From the NCBI RefSeq assembly GCF_021401245.1, contig NZ_JACBFY010000004.1, positions 310,001 through 374,000 on the forward strand: DNA of 64,000 nt, read 5' to 3'. Positions within the stretch are counted from its first letter, which is position 1. Every line of letters begins with the position of its first letter. The translations under genes and the position numbers were made by a program. The DNA comes from Pseudacidovorax sp. NFM-22 (GTDB lineage: Bacteria > Pseudomonadota > Gammaproteobacteria > Burkholderiales > Burkholderiaceae_C). The notes below the pieces were generated by a model. That model was not told the DNA's origin. It searched no databases and was given only the letters and a program-made list of their open reading frames with translations. Shown here piece by piece: positions 1 to 8,805 of this stretch.

Positions 1-302
1 CCCTTGATGTTGGCCTCGAGGATCTGCTCGAAGGGCCGCTCCACCGAGATGCCGCCCAGGTGGACGACGGCGTCGCAGCCGGCCAGCAGCTCGTGCACGG
101 CCGCCTTGTCGGCCAGGTCGCACGGCACGACCTCCTCGTGCGCGCCGCGCGCGGCGCCGAGCGGCGCGATGTCCGAGACGCGAAGCCGCTCGGCAAAGGG
201 CACGAGCCGCTCCCGCAGCACCTGGCCGAGGCCGCCGGCAGCGCCGGTGAGCAGCAGCCGCTGCAGGCGACGGGCAGGACTGGAGGAGGGAAGGGCGGTC
301 AT
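1..302 (-). CDS. udh: Uronate dehydrogenase (NAD-dependent SDR), N-terminal part
   Basis: Only the first 100 residues lie in the window; the gene continues past base 1. A Rossmann glycine motif TGAAGGLG is seen at residues 19-26, followed by the CDLAD segment near 61 and VVHLGGISVERPFEQIL near 79-95. This pattern is characteristic of uronate dehydrogenases, which oxidise D-glucuronate or D-galacturonate to the aldaro-lactone in the cytoplasm. The ATG at 302 is the first methionine ahead of the Rossmann fold. Its place beside kdgD, gudD and a dioxovalerate dehydrogenase fits the first step of oxidative uronate breakdown. A LacI-type palindrome lies about 50 bp upstream. A different sugar dehydrogenase of the same family cannot be fully excluded. 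Confidence 0.85.
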   Translation of the reverse strand, partial: MTALPSSSPARRLQRLLLTGAAGGLGQVLRERLVPFAERLRVSDIAPLGAARGAHEEVVPCDLADKAAVHELLAGCDAVVHLGGISVERPFEQILEANIK

Positions 303-350
303 GGAATCGGCGGCCTGTGATCGACGGATGCAACGGTGCTGCATCGAAGG

Positions 351-360
351 TAAACGTTTA
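351..360. promoter_or_regulatory. LacI-type operator candidate upstream of udh
   Basis: The perfect 10-bp palindrome TAAACGTTTA with a central CG is typical of LacI/GalR-family operators. It sits in the 128-bp gap between the udh start (302) and the end of the lacI-family gene (431), where it could control udh. Assignment to that regulator is an inference from position. Confidence 0.5.
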
Positions 361-430
361 ACTTCGCGGCTCGAAAAAAGCCACGAAGGGCTGGGCGCGA
401 TGGTGCGCACCCGCCGTTCGCGCGTCAAGT

Positions 431-1459
431 TCAGCGCGCTAGGTGCTTACCCTTGATGAGGCTGCGCGTCGAATTCCGGGCGACGAGACGGGGAGGTATA
501 ACGTTTTCCTGCGCTGAAACATCTTCGCCATGGATGGCGCTGATCAGCCGGCGCATGGCGAGCTCGCCTGTCGCCTCGCCCATCATGTCCACGCTGGTCA
601 GTGCGGGGCTCACCAGGCGGCCGTAGGCGATGTTGTCGAAGGCCGCCACCGAGACCTCGTCCGGCACCACGATGCCTAGCGACTTGGCTTCCAGCAGCAG
701 GCCCATGGCCAGCAGGTCGTTGTAGGCCACGATGGCGTCTCCGCGTTCGGGCGACAACAGCAGGCTGGAGGCGAGGCGCTCGCCTTCCTCGGTCGACGGC
801 GCCGAGGCATCGACGGTGCGCACGCTCGCCTTGATGCCCTGGAAGGCCTCGCGCAGGCCGCGCTCCCGGTCGGCGCTCCAGCGCGCGCCCGAGAAGCCCA
901 GATACGTGATGCGCCGATGGCCAAGGTCGCGCAGGTGCCGACCCAGCATGAGCCCGGCCTGGTGGCTGTCACAGCCCACGCTGGCATGTTGCGGGTAGGG
1001 CGAGGGCCGGCCGAAGAAGACCACTGGCGTGCCGCTGTCCAGCACGCCCTGGATGGCGGTGGCGGGCAGGCGCGCGCTCACCACCAGCCCGTCTACCCGC
1101 CGCACCAGCGACTGCAGCACGCCGAGTTCGGGCGAGGTGCTCTCGGCCGCATCGGCAATGATGAGGTTGAGCCCCGCTGCAGCCGCCACGCGGGCGGCGC
1201 CGCTGACCAGGCTGGTGAAGTAGGGGTTGCGGATGTCCAGGATCACCACGCCGACGTTGCCCGTGCGGCCGGTGATCATGCCCCGCGCCATGGGGTTGAG
1301 CGAATAGCCCAACTCGCGCACCGCCTGCGTGATCCGGGCCTCGACCTCGGCCGTGAAGCGCTGGCCGCCGTTGACGAACTTCGACACCGTGGCAGTGGAA
1401 ACCTTGGCTGCCAGGGCGACGTCGCGGATAGTGGCAGCGCGCTTGCGCGAGGAACTCAT
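431..1459 (-). CDS. LacI-family transcriptional regulator
   Basis: This 342-residue protein has the usual LacI layout. A helix-turn-helix lies at about residues 8-30 (TIRDVALAAKVSTATVSKFVNGG), then a hinge (YSLNPMARGM), then a periplasmic-binding-protein-like ligand domain to the C terminus. The ATG at 1459 puts the helix-turn-helix at the usual distance from the N terminus; an upstream in-frame start would add 16 unrelated residues. It lies between udh and the aldarate genes, transcribed toward udh, so it probably senses a uronate or aldarate. The TAAACGTTTA palindrome at 351-360 is a plausible target. Ligand specificity cannot be read from the sequence. Confidence 0.88.
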   Translation of the reverse strand: MSSSRKRAATIRDVALAAKVSTATVSKFVNGGQRFTAEVEARITQAVRELGYSLNPMARGMITGRTGNVGVVILDIRNPYFTSLVSGAARVAAAAGLNLIIADAAESTSPELGVLQSLVRRVDGLVVSARLPATAIQGVLDSGTPVVFFGRPSPYPQHASVGCDSHQAGLMLGRHLRDLGHRRITYLGFSGARWSADRERGLREAFQGIKASVRTVDASAPSTEEGERLASSLLLSPERGDAIVAYNDLLAMGLLLEAKSLGIVVPDEVSVAAFDNIAYGRLVSPALTSVDMMGEATGELAMRRLISAIHGEDVSAQENVIPPRLVARNSTRSLIKGKHLAR

Positions 1460-1567
1460 GGACAGGCAGGGCAGAGAGGGCAGGGCGGGAGCGCGACCAT
1501 GCCACAAAGTGCACGCCTTGCGGCGGCGGCGCGTGTGGACCCCGGCCGGAAAGTAGTCGGGTCATAG

Positions 1568-1582
1568 GTTGTCGTACAACCG
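1568..1582. promoter_or_regulatory. GntR/FadR-type operator candidate (site 1)
   Basis: GGTTGTCGTACAACC is a perfect palindrome with 6-bp arms and a 3-nt centre, just 12 bp before the start of the FadR-type regulator gene. The minus-strand core GTTGTACGA recurs at 2447-2455, before the binding-protein gene. The form fits GntR-family operators (tnGTn..ACna). Binding is inferred. Confidence 0.5.
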
Positions 1583-1593
1583 GGTGCCGTCTT

Positions 1594-2406
1594 ATGATGG
1601 CCTCCATGTCCCGTTCGACCGCTCCAGCCACGCCCGCGACCCCTGCCGAGAACGAGGCGGTGCGGGCGCTGCCGCAGCGCCGGGCGCGCGGCCTGGCGCA
1701 TGGCCTGGTAGATGACCTGGGCGAACGCATCCGGGCCGGCCATCTGCAGCCGGGCGACAAGCTGCCCACCGAGTCGGCCATCATGCAGACCTACGGCGTC
1801 AGCCGCACGGTGGTGCGCGAGGCGCTGTCGCGGCTGCAGGCGGCCGGGCTGGTCGAGACGCGTCATGGCATCGGCACCTTCGTGCTGCAGCCGCGGGCGG
1901 CCGGCATGTTCAGCCTGGATGCGTCCGAGATTCCCACGGCGGTCGATGTGATGGCGGTGCTGGAGCTGCGCATCAGCCTGGAGACCGAGTCGGCGGGCCT
2001 GGCCGCCCAACGCCACTCCGGAGCCCATCTCCAGGCGATGCGCGAGGCGCTGGATGCCTTCGAGCAGGATGCGGGGGATGCGGGCGACTCCATCTCGCCG
2101 GACTTCCGCTTCCACCTCGCCATCGCGCAGGCCACCGGCAATCCCTACTTCGCCGAGATCCTGGGCCACCTGGGCACCAACATCATCCCGCGCACGCGCG
2201 TCAGCGCGATCCGCAACCAGGCCCACCGCGGCGAATACCTGGAGCGCGTGAACCGCGAGCACGAGGAGATCTTCTCGGCCATCGCCCGCGGCGATGCCGA
2301 TGCCGCGCGGGCTGCCATGCGCATCCACCTGACCAACAGCCGGGAGCGTCTGCGTCGCGCCCGTGAGGAAGCAGCGCAGCGGCAGGCGACCTCCTCCCCA
2401 ACCTGA
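1594..2406 (+). CDS. GntR-family (FadR/FCD-type) regulator
   Basis: The 270-residue protein has a winged helix-turn-helix at about 40-105 (ERIRAGHLQPGDKLPTESAIMQTYGVSRTVVREALSRLQAAGLVETRHGIGTFV) and an all-helical FCD ligand domain after it. This is the FadR subgroup, which often controls sugar-acid catabolism. It is divergent from the LacI gene and co-directional with the Bug-kdgD-gudD-dehydrogenase genes that begin 126 bp downstream. The start is uncertain: ATGs at 1594, 1597 and 1606 all lack a clear ribosome-binding site, and the candidate operator at 1568-1582 almost touches the first. It probably regulates itself and the downstream aldarate genes. Confidence 0.88.
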   Translation: MMASMSRSTAPATPATPAENEAVRALPQRRARGLAHGLVDDLGERIRAGHLQPGDKLPTESAIMQTYGVSRTVVREALSRLQAAGLVETRHGIGTFVLQPRAAGMFSLDASEIPTAVDVMAVLELRISLETESAGLAAQRHSGAHLQAMREALDAFEQDAGDAGDSISPDFRFHLAIAQATGNPYFAEILGHLGTNIIPRTRVSAIRNQAHRGEYLERVNREHEEIFSAIARGDADAARAAMRIHLTNSRERLRRAREEAAQRQATSSPT

Positions 2407-2446
2407 GTCCGGCGCGGGGTCTTTGGCGTGGCTGTGTGTGGACTTA

Positions 2447-2466
2447 GTTGTACGATGACTGACAAC
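2447..2466. promoter_or_regulatory. GntR/FadR-type operator candidate (site 2)
   Basis: The core GTTGTACGA, followed by a degenerate second half ending GACAAC, repeats the minus-strand core of the palindrome at 1568-1582. It lies in the 125-bp gap ahead of the binding-protein gene, as expected for control of the catabolic operon by the neighbouring FadR-type protein. The second half-site is imperfect. Confidence 0.4.
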
Positions 2467-2531
2467 AAGGCGGCGGGCGATCACGCCCGGTGAAGGCCGC
2501 GCCCGTGTTTCACACCCAGACGGAGACAGAC

Positions 2532-3506
2532 ATGACCCTCAACCGCCGCCAATTCGTCAGCGCAGCCGCTGGCGCGGCGTTCGTCGCCTCAGGCGCCGTC
2601 CAGGCCGCCGACAACTGGCCCGCCAAGCCGATCCGCATCGTGGTGCCCTATCCGCCGGGCGGCTCGTCCGACATCATTGCGCGGTCCATCAGCCAGCCGC
2701 TGTCGCAGGCGCTGGGCCAGAGCGTGATCGTGGACAACAAGCCCGGTGCCAACGGCAACCTGGGCGCGGACATGGTCGCCAAGGCCGCGCCCGACGGCTA
2801 CACGGTGCTGCTGTGCGACGTGGGCGCCCTGGCCATCAGTCCCTCGGTCTATACCAAGCTGCCTTTCGATCCGTCCAGGGACCTGCGCGGCGTGACCATG
2901 CTGGCCTATTCGCCGCACCTGCTGGTGGTGCACCCGTCCGTCAAGGCCAACACGCTGCAGGAGCTGGTGGCGCTGTCCAAGACCAGCGACCTCAACTTCG
3001 CCGTCACCGCCACCGGCAGCGCGCCGCACCTGGCCGGCGTGGCGCTGGAGCGCGCCAGCGGCGCCCGCTGGACCTACGTGCCCTACAAGGGCGGCGTGCA
3101 GGCCATCCAGGACACGGTGGGCGGGCAGACGCAGGTGCTGATGAACGGCATGCTCGCCACCCTGCCGCATGTGCAGAGCGGCAAGCTCAAGCTGCTGGGC
3201 GTCTCCAAGCCCACGCGCATGCCCCTGGTGGGCGACGTGCCTACCATCGCCGAGCAGGGCGTGCCCGGCTTCGAGTCCGGCACCTGGCAGGGCGTCAAGG
3301 CGCCGCGCGGCACGCCCGACGCCATCGTGCAGCGCCTCAACCGCGAATTCATCGCCGCCATCCGCTCGGCCGAGGTGCGCTCGCGCCTGGCCGGGCAGGG
3401 CGCCGAGGTCGTGACCATGACTGGCGCCCAGGAAGAGCAGTTCTTCGACAAGGAACGCGCCCGCTGGGCCGCCGTGGTGCGGCAGGCCGGCATCAAGCTC
3501 GACTGA
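2532..3506 (+). CDS. Bug-family (TctC-like) periplasmic solute-binding protein
   Basis: This 324-residue secreted protein has an N-terminal twin-arginine-like signal ([17 protein letters not shown]...) with likely cleavage after VQA near residue 26. The Bug family signatures follow: [31 protein letters not shown] and [10 protein letters not shown]. The ATG at 2532 is chosen because it places the signal peptide at the N terminus. Bug proteins bind carboxylated solutes for tripartite tricarboxylate transporters. No TctA/TctB membrane partners are encoded nearby. Its position ahead of kdgD-gudD suggests an aldarate or uronate ligand, which is an inference. Confidence 0.9.
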   Translation: MTLNRRQFVSAAAGAAFVASGAVQAADNWPAKPIRIVVPYPPGGSSDIIARSISQPLSQALGQSVIVDNKPGANGNLGADMVAKAAPDGYTVLLCDVGALAISPSVYTKLPFDPSRDLRGVTMLAYSPHLLVVHPSVKANTLQELVALSKTSDLNFAVTATGSAPHLAGVALERASGARWTYVPYKGGVQAIQDTVGGQTQVLMNGMLATLPHVQSGKLKLLGVSKPTRMPLVGDVPTIAEQGVPGFESGTWQGVKAPRGTPDAIVQRLNREFIAAIRSAEVRSRLAGQGAEVVTMTGAQEEQFFDKERARWAAVVRQAGIKLD

Positions 3507-3559
3507 GCGCCCCCCTTTTCTTCTTCTTCTTTCAATACACGCTTCCAGGAAACCCGCAC

Positions 3560-4471
3560 ATGAACCCGCAAGATCTCAAGTCCATCATGGGCTCCGGCCT
3601 GCTGTCCTTCCCGCTGACGGACTTCGACGCCGAGGGCAACTTCGACAAGAAGGGCTACATCGAGCGCCTCGAATGGCTCGCCCCCTACGGCGCCAGTGCC
3701 CTGTTCGCGGCCGGTGGCACCGGCGAGTTCTTCTCGCTCACCGCCGACGAATACCCCGAGATCATCAAGACCGCCGTCGACACCTGCCGCGGCAAGGTGC
3801 CGATCATTGCCGGCGCCGGTGGCCCCACGCGCTTCGCCATCCAGTGCGCGCAGGCGGCCGAGCGTGCCGGTGCCCACGGCATCCTGCTGCTGCCGCACTA
3901 CCTGACCGAAGCCGGCCAGGAAGGCCTGGCTGCCCATGTCGAGGCCGTGTGCAAGAGCGTCAAGTTCGGCGTCATCGTCTACAACCGCGGCCAGGCCAAG
4001 CTGATGCCCGAGACGCTGGCCAAGCTGGCCGAGCGCAACCCCAACCTGATCGGCTTCAAGGACGGCATCGGCGACATCGAGCTGATGAGTTCCATCTTCC
4101 TGACCATGGGCGACCGCTTCGCCTACCTGGGCGGCCTGCCCACGGCCGAGGTCTATGCCGCCGCCTACAAGGCGCTGGGCACGCCGGTGTACTCGTCGGC
4201 CGTCTTCAACTTCATCCCGAAGACGGCGATGCAGTTCTACGAAGCCGTTCGCGATGACGACATGGCCACGCAGCATCGCCTGCTGAAGGACTTCTTCATG
4301 CCCTACCTGGCCATCCGCAACAAGGGCCAGGGCTATGCGGTCAGCATCGTCAAGGCCGGCGCGAAGATCGTGGGCCATGGTGCCGGCCCGGTGCGCACGC
4401 CGCTGACCGACCTCAAGGCCGACGAGTACGCGGCGCTCGAGGCGCTGATCGCCAAGCTGGGCCCGCAGTAA
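3560..4471 (+). CDS. kdgD: 5-dehydro-4-deoxyglucarate dehydratase
   Basis: The 303-residue protein belongs to the DHDPS/NAL (class I aldolase) superfamily. The carboxylate-binding GGTGE motif is at 52-56, the catalytic tyrosine is in VYNR near 141, and the Schiff-base lysine is K167 in LIGFKDG. KdgD converts 5-keto-4-deoxyglucarate to 2,5-dioxopentanoate with loss of water and CO2. An AGGAA Shine-Dalgarno lies a few bases before the ATG at 3560. It is followed 5 bp later by gudD, which makes its substrate, and then by the dehydrogenase that consumes its product. Confidence 0.94.
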   Translation: MNPQDLKSIMGSGLLSFPLTDFDAEGNFDKKGYIERLEWLAPYGASALFAAGGTGEFFSLTADEYPEIIKTAVDTCRGKVPIIAGAGGPTRFAIQCAQAAERAGAHGILLLPHYLTEAGQEGLAAHVEAVCKSVKFGVIVYNRGQAKLMPETLAKLAERNPNLIGFKDGIGDIELMSSIFLTMGDRFAYLGGLPTAEVYAAAYKALGTPVYSSAVFNFIPKTAMQFYEAVRDDDMATQHRLLKDFFMPYLAIRNKGQGYAVSIVKAGAKIVGHGAGPVRTPLTDLKADEYAALEALIAKLGPQ

Positions 4472-4476
4472 GCGCC

Positions 4477-5814
4477 ATGAGCCACACGCCCACCATCACC
4501 GACATCGAAGTCATCCCCGTCGCCGGCCGCGACGGCATGCTGATGAACCTCAGCGGTGCCCACGCGCCCTTCTTCACCCGCAACGTGCTGCTGGTGCACG
4601 ACAGCGCCGGCCGCACCGGCGTGGGCGAGGTGCCGGGCGGCGAGGGCATCCGGCAGGCGCTGGAGGACAGCCGCCCGCAGCTCGTCGGCCAGTCCATCGG
4701 CACGCACCTGCAGCTGCTGCAGCGCGTGCAGCAGGCGCTGGCCGGCCGCGACCCGGGCGGGCGCGGCCTGCAGACCTTCGACTTGCGCATCGGCGTGCAC
4801 GCGGTCACGGCGATCGAGTCGGCGCTGCTCGACCTGTTGGGCCAGCACCTGGGCGTGCCCGTCGCGGCCCTGCTGGGCGAAGGCCAGCAGCGCGAGCGGG
4901 TGGAGATGCTGGGCTACCTCTTCTTCGTCGGCCCTTCCGACCAGACCGCCCTGCCCTACGTGAAGCCGGGCGAGGACACGAGCGCCAGCGACGACTGGGC
5001 CCAGGTACGGCACATGACCGCCATGACGCCCGAGGCCATCGTGCGCCAAGCCGAGGCCGCCCATGCGCGCTACGGCTTCAACGACTTCAAGCTCAAGGGC
5101 GGCGTGCTGGCCGGCGAGCAGGAGATCGAGGCCGTCCGCGCGCTCGCCCAGCGCTTCCCCGAAGCGCGCGTCACGCTCGACCCCAACGGCGGCTGGCTGC
5201 TCAAGGACGCCATTCGCCTGATGCGCGACATGCGCGGCGTGCTGGCCTATGCCGAAGACCCCTGCGGCGCAGAAGGCGGCTTCAGCGGCCGCGAGGTGAT
5301 GGCGGAGTTCCGCCGCGCCACCGGCCTGCCCACGGCCACCAACATGATCGCCACCGACTGGCGGCAGATGGTGCATGCCCTGTCGCTGCAGTCGGTGGAC
5401 ATTCCTTTGGCCGACCCGCATTTCTGGACCATGGCCGGCAGCGTGCGCGTGGGCCAGACCTGCCGCGACTGGGGCCTGACCTGGGGCTCGCATTCCAACA
5501 ACCACTTCGACATCTCGCTGGCCATGTTCACGCACGTGGCGGCGGCCGTGCCGGGCAAGGTCACGGCCATCGACACGCACTGGATCTGGCAGGACGGCCA
5601 GTTCCTCACGCAGAATCCGCTGCAGATCCGCGGTGGCTTCGTCGAGGTGCCCAAGACCCCGGGCCTGGGCGTGACGGTGGACCGCGCCGCGCTGCAGCGG
5701 GCCAACGCCCTCTACCAGCAGCACGGCCTGGGCGCGCGCGACGACGCCATCGCCATGCAGTACCTGATCCCGGGCTGGAAGTTCGACAACAAGCGCCCGG
5801 CCATGGTGCGCTGA
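4477..5814 (+). CDS. gudD: Glucarate dehydratase
   Basis: This 445-residue enolase-superfamily enzyme carries the full glucarate-dehydratase set: the KxK pair K205/K207 in DFKLKG, metal ligands D235 (TLDPNGG), E260 (YAEDPCG) and N289 (ATNM), and the general base H339 in GSHSNNHFD. It dehydrates D-glucarate to 5-keto-4-deoxyglucarate. Its ATG is 5 bp after the kdgD stop, so the two are surely co-transcribed. Its length matches E. coli GudD. Side activity on idarate is common in the family; a galactarate-specific role is less likely because galactarate dehydratase belongs to another family. Confidence 0.95.
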   Translation: MSHTPTITDIEVIPVAGRDGMLMNLSGAHAPFFTRNVLLVHDSAGRTGVGEVPGGEGIRQALEDSRPQLVGQSIGTHLQLLQRVQQALAGRDPGGRGLQTFDLRIGVHAVTAIESALLDLLGQHLGVPVAALLGEGQQRERVEMLGYLFFVGPSDQTALPYVKPGEDTSASDDWAQVRHMTAMTPEAIVRQAEAAHARYGFNDFKLKGGVLAGEQEIEAVRALAQRFPEARVTLDPNGGWLLKDAIRLMRDMRGVLAYAEDPCGAEGGFSGREVMAEFRRATGLPTATNMIATDWRQMVHALSLQSVDIPLADPHFWTMAGSVRVGQTCRDWGLTWGSHSNNHFDISLAMFTHVAAAVPGKVTAIDTHWIWQDGQFLTQNPLQIRGGFVEVPKTPGLGVTVDRAALQRANALYQQHGLGARDDAIAMQYLIPGWKFDNKRPAMVR

Positions 5815-5845
5815 TCCATCCCGTCATCCGACAAGGAGCCCCCTC

Positions 5846-7282
5846 ATGAGCGAATTCAACAACCTCGTCAACGGCGAATGGCTGGCCGGTGCCAGCTACA
5901 GCCCCAACCTCAACCCCAGCAATCTGGCGGACGTCATCGGCCAGTACACGCAGGGCGACGCCTCGCATGTCGATGCCGCCGTGGCGGCCGCGACCGCGGC
6001 CTTCCCGGCCTGGTCCACCGGTTCGGTGCAGGCCCGCAGCGACGCGCTGGACAAGATCGGCACCGAGATCCTGGCCCGCAAGGAAGAGCTGGGTGCGCTG
6101 CTGGCGCGCGAGGAGGGCAAGACCCGCGCCGAAGGCATCGGCGAGGTCACCCGCGCCGGCCAGATCTTCAAGTTCTTCGCGGGCGAATGCCTGCGCCTGT
6201 CGGGCCAGACCGTGCCTTCGGTGCGCCCGGGCATCGGCGTGGAGATCACGCGCGAGCCGGTGGGCGTCGTGGGCCTGATCACGCCGTGGAACTTCCCCAT
6301 CGCCATCCCGGCCTGGAAGATCGCACCGGCCCTGGCCTTCGGCAACTGCGTGGTGCTCAAGCCGGCCGACCTGGTGCCGGGCAGCAGCTGGGCGCTGGCC
6401 GAGATCATCCACCGCTCGGGCATCCCGGCCGGCGTGTTCAACCTGGTGATGGGCCGTGGCAGCGTCATCGGCAATGCGCTGGTGCAGCATCCGGGCATCC
6501 ATGCGATCAGCTTCACCGGCTCGGTGGGCGTGGGCCGCGGCATCGCGCTGGAATGCGTCAAGAGTGGCAAGAAGGTCCAGCTGGAGATGGGCGGCAAGAA
6601 CCCGCAGGTGGTGCTGGACGACGCCAACCTGGACCAGGCCGTCGAGCTGTGCGTGCAGAGCGCCTTCTATTCCACCGGCCAGCGCTGCACGGCGTCGAGC
6701 CGGCTGATCGTGACCGAGGGCATCTACCCGCGCTTCATCGAGGCGATGAAGGCCCGCATGGCGAAGATCAACGTGGGCGACGCGCTGGCGCAGGGCACCG
6801 ACATCGGCCCCGTCTCCAGCCAGTCGCAGCTGGAGCAGGACCTCGGCTATGTCGAGATCGGCAAGGCCGAAGGCGCCACGCTGGCCGTGGGGGGCGAGCG
6901 CCTGTCGCGCGGCACCGAGGGCTTCTACATGGCGCCGGCGCTGTTCAGCGAGAGCGCCAAGACCATGCGTATCAATCGCGAGGAGATCTTCGGCCCGGTG
7001 GCCAGCGTGATCCGCGTGAAGGACTACGACGAGGCCCTGGCCACGGCCAACGACACCGAGTTCGGCCTGTCGGCCGGCATCGCCACCACCAGCCTCAAGT
7101 ACGCCACCCACTTCAAGCGTCACAGCCAGGCCGGGATGGTGATGGTCAACCTGCCCACCGCGGGCGTGGACTACCACGTGCCCTTCGGCGGTCGCAAGGG
7201 CAGCAGCTACGGTCCGCGCGAGCAGGGGCGCTATGCGCAGGAGTTCTTCACCACGGTGAAGACCGCTTACACGCTGGCCTGA
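5846..7282 (+). CDS. 2,5-dioxovalerate (alpha-ketoglutaric semialdehyde) dehydrogenase
   Basis: The 478-residue aldehyde dehydrogenase has the expected catalytic residues: N149 in TPWNFP, the glycine loop FTGSVGVG near 223-230, E247 in LEMGGKNP and nucleophile C281 in TGQRCTAS. The ORF begins 31 bp after gudD behind an AAGGAGC ribosome-binding site. The context (kdgD makes 2,5-dioxovalerate) indicates NAD(P)-dependent oxidation to 2-oxoglutarate, the final step before the TCA cycle. The family is broad, so the substrate assignment rests mainly on operon context. Confidence 0.9.
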   Translation: MSEFNNLVNGEWLAGASYSPNLNPSNLADVIGQYTQGDASHVDAAVAAATAAFPAWSTGSVQARSDALDKIGTEILARKEELGALLAREEGKTRAEGIGEVTRAGQIFKFFAGECLRLSGQTVPSVRPGIGVEITREPVGVVGLITPWNFPIAIPAWKIAPALAFGNCVVLKPADLVPGSSWALAEIIHRSGIPAGVFNLVMGRGSVIGNALVQHPGIHAISFTGSVGVGRGIALECVKSGKKVQLEMGGKNPQVVLDDANLDQAVELCVQSAFYSTGQRCTASSRLIVTEGIYPRFIEAMKARMAKINVGDALAQGTDIGPVSSQSQLEQDLGYVEIGKAEGATLAVGGERLSRGTEGFYMAPALFSESAKTMRINREEIFGPVASVIRVKDYDEALATANDTEFGLSAGIATTSLKYATHFKRHSQAGMVMVNLPTAGVDYHVPFGGRKGSSYGPREQGRYAQEFFTTVKTAYTLA

Positions 7283-7290
7283 CATTAAGA

Positions 7291-7415
7291 AAGCCCCCCC
7301 ATGCCGCTTCGCGGCTCCCCCCTCTCTGGCGCCTTCGGCTTGGAGGGGGGCGCACCCGGAGGCCTGGCAAAGCCAGTTCCTCGGGTGCCCTGGCGTGGCC
7401 TGCTCCGCGGCCATT
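7291..7415. repeat. Intergenic repeat, family C (copy 1)
   Basis: After the dehydrogenase gene lies a GC-rich stretch with hairpin-forming segments that ends in TGGCCTGCTCCGCGGCC. The block GGCGCACCCGG ... CAAGCC ... GGGTGC ... TGGC(a/g)TGGCCTGCTCCGCGGCC recurs at 40398-40478. No coding potential is seen. The remaining sequence to 7540 shows no recognisable feature. Confidence 0.65.
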
Positions 7416-7540
7416 TGATCGTTGGCGTCGCGCCAGTTTTATGCGGCGTGGGTGGCACGAGCGCTGGGGAAAATTGACATGACGCGCTCGGCCTTGCGGC
7501 CGGCAGGTGGCTTCATCGCCGTCTGCCGGCCGCGGTCGTT

Positions 7541-8749
7541 TCAATGGGACGTCGCGGCGGGCCGGCGGGTGGCGATCCACAGCCCCAGCGCAATGGCCAG
7601 TCCCAGCGCCGCCGCCACGGTGCCGACGAGGAACACGCCGCGGTAGCCCGCGCGGTCGGCCAGCAGCCCCGCCAGCGGCCCGGTCAGGCCGTAGGCCAGG
7701 TCCTGGAAGGCCGAGAAGGCGCCCATGGCCGTGCCGCGCAGGGGCGGCGCCACACGGTGCACCACGTCGCGGCCCATGGCCGGGAACACCATCGAGCAGC
7801 CCAGGCCCGTCATGAAGGCGCCGGCCAGCGCCGCATTGGGCGTGGCGGCGCTCCAGAGCAGCGCCTGGCCCAGCGTCTCCACCGCCAGCGAGGCCGCCGC
7901 CACCGGCAGGCCGCCGATGCGGTCGGGCAGGCCGCCGAACAGCAGCCGCACCAGCACGAAGCCGGCGCCGAAGGCCGTGAGGCCCAGGCCCGCATGCGCC
8001 CAGCCCTGGGCCCGGAAGTGCAGCGCGAAGAAGGCGCCGATGGCCGCGAAGCCGATGCCCTGCAGGCACACGATGGCGCCCTGGGGCGCAATGCGGCCGA
8101 CCACCCGCCAGAGCGACGGCCGCTGGGCCGCCGCCATCACGGGAAGGGCTTGCAGCGGCAGCACGGCGAGCAGCGCCAGCGCCGGCAGTGCCATGGCCAC
8201 AGCCATCGCGCCCGCCAGTCCCAGCCGGTCGTACAGCGCGATGCCCAGCGGCCCGCCCACGGCCAGCGCGCCATAGATGGCCGCCCCGATCCAGGCCAGC
8301 ACCTGGCCCGAGCGGGCCGGCCCGAGCAAGCCGATGCACCAGGTGATGGTGCCCACGGCGACCAGGCTCTCGCCCACGCCGATGAGCAGGCGCCCGATCA
8401 GCAGCACGGCGTACGCCGTGATCGCGTGCAAGCCCGGCAGGCCGGCGGCCAGGCACACCAGCGCGCCAGCGATGTAGCAGAACAGGCCGCGCACCACCGC
8501 CACCTTGGTGCCCTGCCGGTCGGTGAGCGTGCCGGCGAAGCCGCGGCTGAGGATGGTGGCCAGGAAGGCGATGCCCACCGCCAGCCCGGCCCAGGCATTG
8601 CCCAGGCCCAGCGTGCCGGCCACGAAGAGCGGCACCGTCGGCAGTGTCATGCCCACGCACAGGCAGGCCACGAAGAGCACGCCGACCAGCCACCAGAAGG
8701 GCAGCGGCATCGGCGCAGAAGAAGCTGTTGGAGAGGATGTGGAAGTCAT
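7541..8749 (-). CDS. MFS transporter (putative efflux)
   Basis: The 402-residue integral membrane protein has about 12 hydrophobic segments and MFS signatures, including a TLTDRQGTKVAVVRG-type loop after TM2 and GRLLIGVGES in TM4. The ATG at 8749 is chosen because upstream in-frame codons add only Arg/Pro-rich sequence that would overlap the divergent tetR start. It is divergent from a TetR-family gene, the classic arrangement of a regulated exporter. It resembles the YfcJ/YhhS-type MFS group. The substrate is unknown. Confidence 0.88.
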   Translation of the reverse strand: MTSTSSPTASSAPMPLPFWWLVGVLFVACLCVGMTLPTVPLFVAGTLGLGNAWAGLAVGIAFLATILSRGFAGTLTDRQGTKVAVVRGLFCYIAGALVCLAAGLPGLHAITAYAVLLIGRLLIGVGESLVAVGTITWCIGLLGPARSGQVLAWIGAAIYGALAVGGPLGIALYDRLGLAGAMAVAMALPALALLAVLPLQALPVMAAAQRPSLWRVVGRIAPQGAIVCLQGIGFAAIGAFFALHFRAQGWAHAGLGLTAFGAGFVLVRLLFGGLPDRIGGLPVAAASLAVETLGQALLWSAATPNAALAGAFMTGLGCSMVFPAMGRDVVHRVAPPLRGTAMGAFSAFQDLAYGLTGPLAGLLADRAGYRGVFLVGTVAAALGLAIALGLWIATRRPAATSH

Positions 8750-8757
8750 GCGCCGAT

Positions 8758-8792
8758 AATGCGACGAGTTCGTCAGGTTTTCCATTCGCATT
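8758..8792. promoter_or_regulatory. Divergent promoter region with AATGCGA/TCGCATT inverted pair
   Basis: In the 56-bp gap between the divergent MFS and TetR genes, AATGCGA (8758-8764) is mirrored by TCGCATT (8786-8792). This is a possible TetR operator, although the spacing is longer than usual. Low certainty. Confidence 0.3.
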
Positions 8793-8805
8793 CGCAACCC
8801 TCGCC

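Noticed and set aside
3511-3535. CT-rich tract before kdgD as a regulatory repeat
   Set aside because: It is a short simple run with no symmetry; a normal ribosome-binding site follows it.
3083-4378. Long open frame of 431 codons antisense to kdgD and the end of the Bug gene
   Set aside because: It is a by-product of GC-rich codon bias on the opposite strand; the plus-strand protein is a clear KdgD and the antisense translation is low-complexity His/Gly/Val-rich sequence.
4333-5724. Antisense open frame of 463 codons over gudD
   Set aside because: Same artefact; no domain resemblance, and it overlaps a well-matched enzyme gene entirely.
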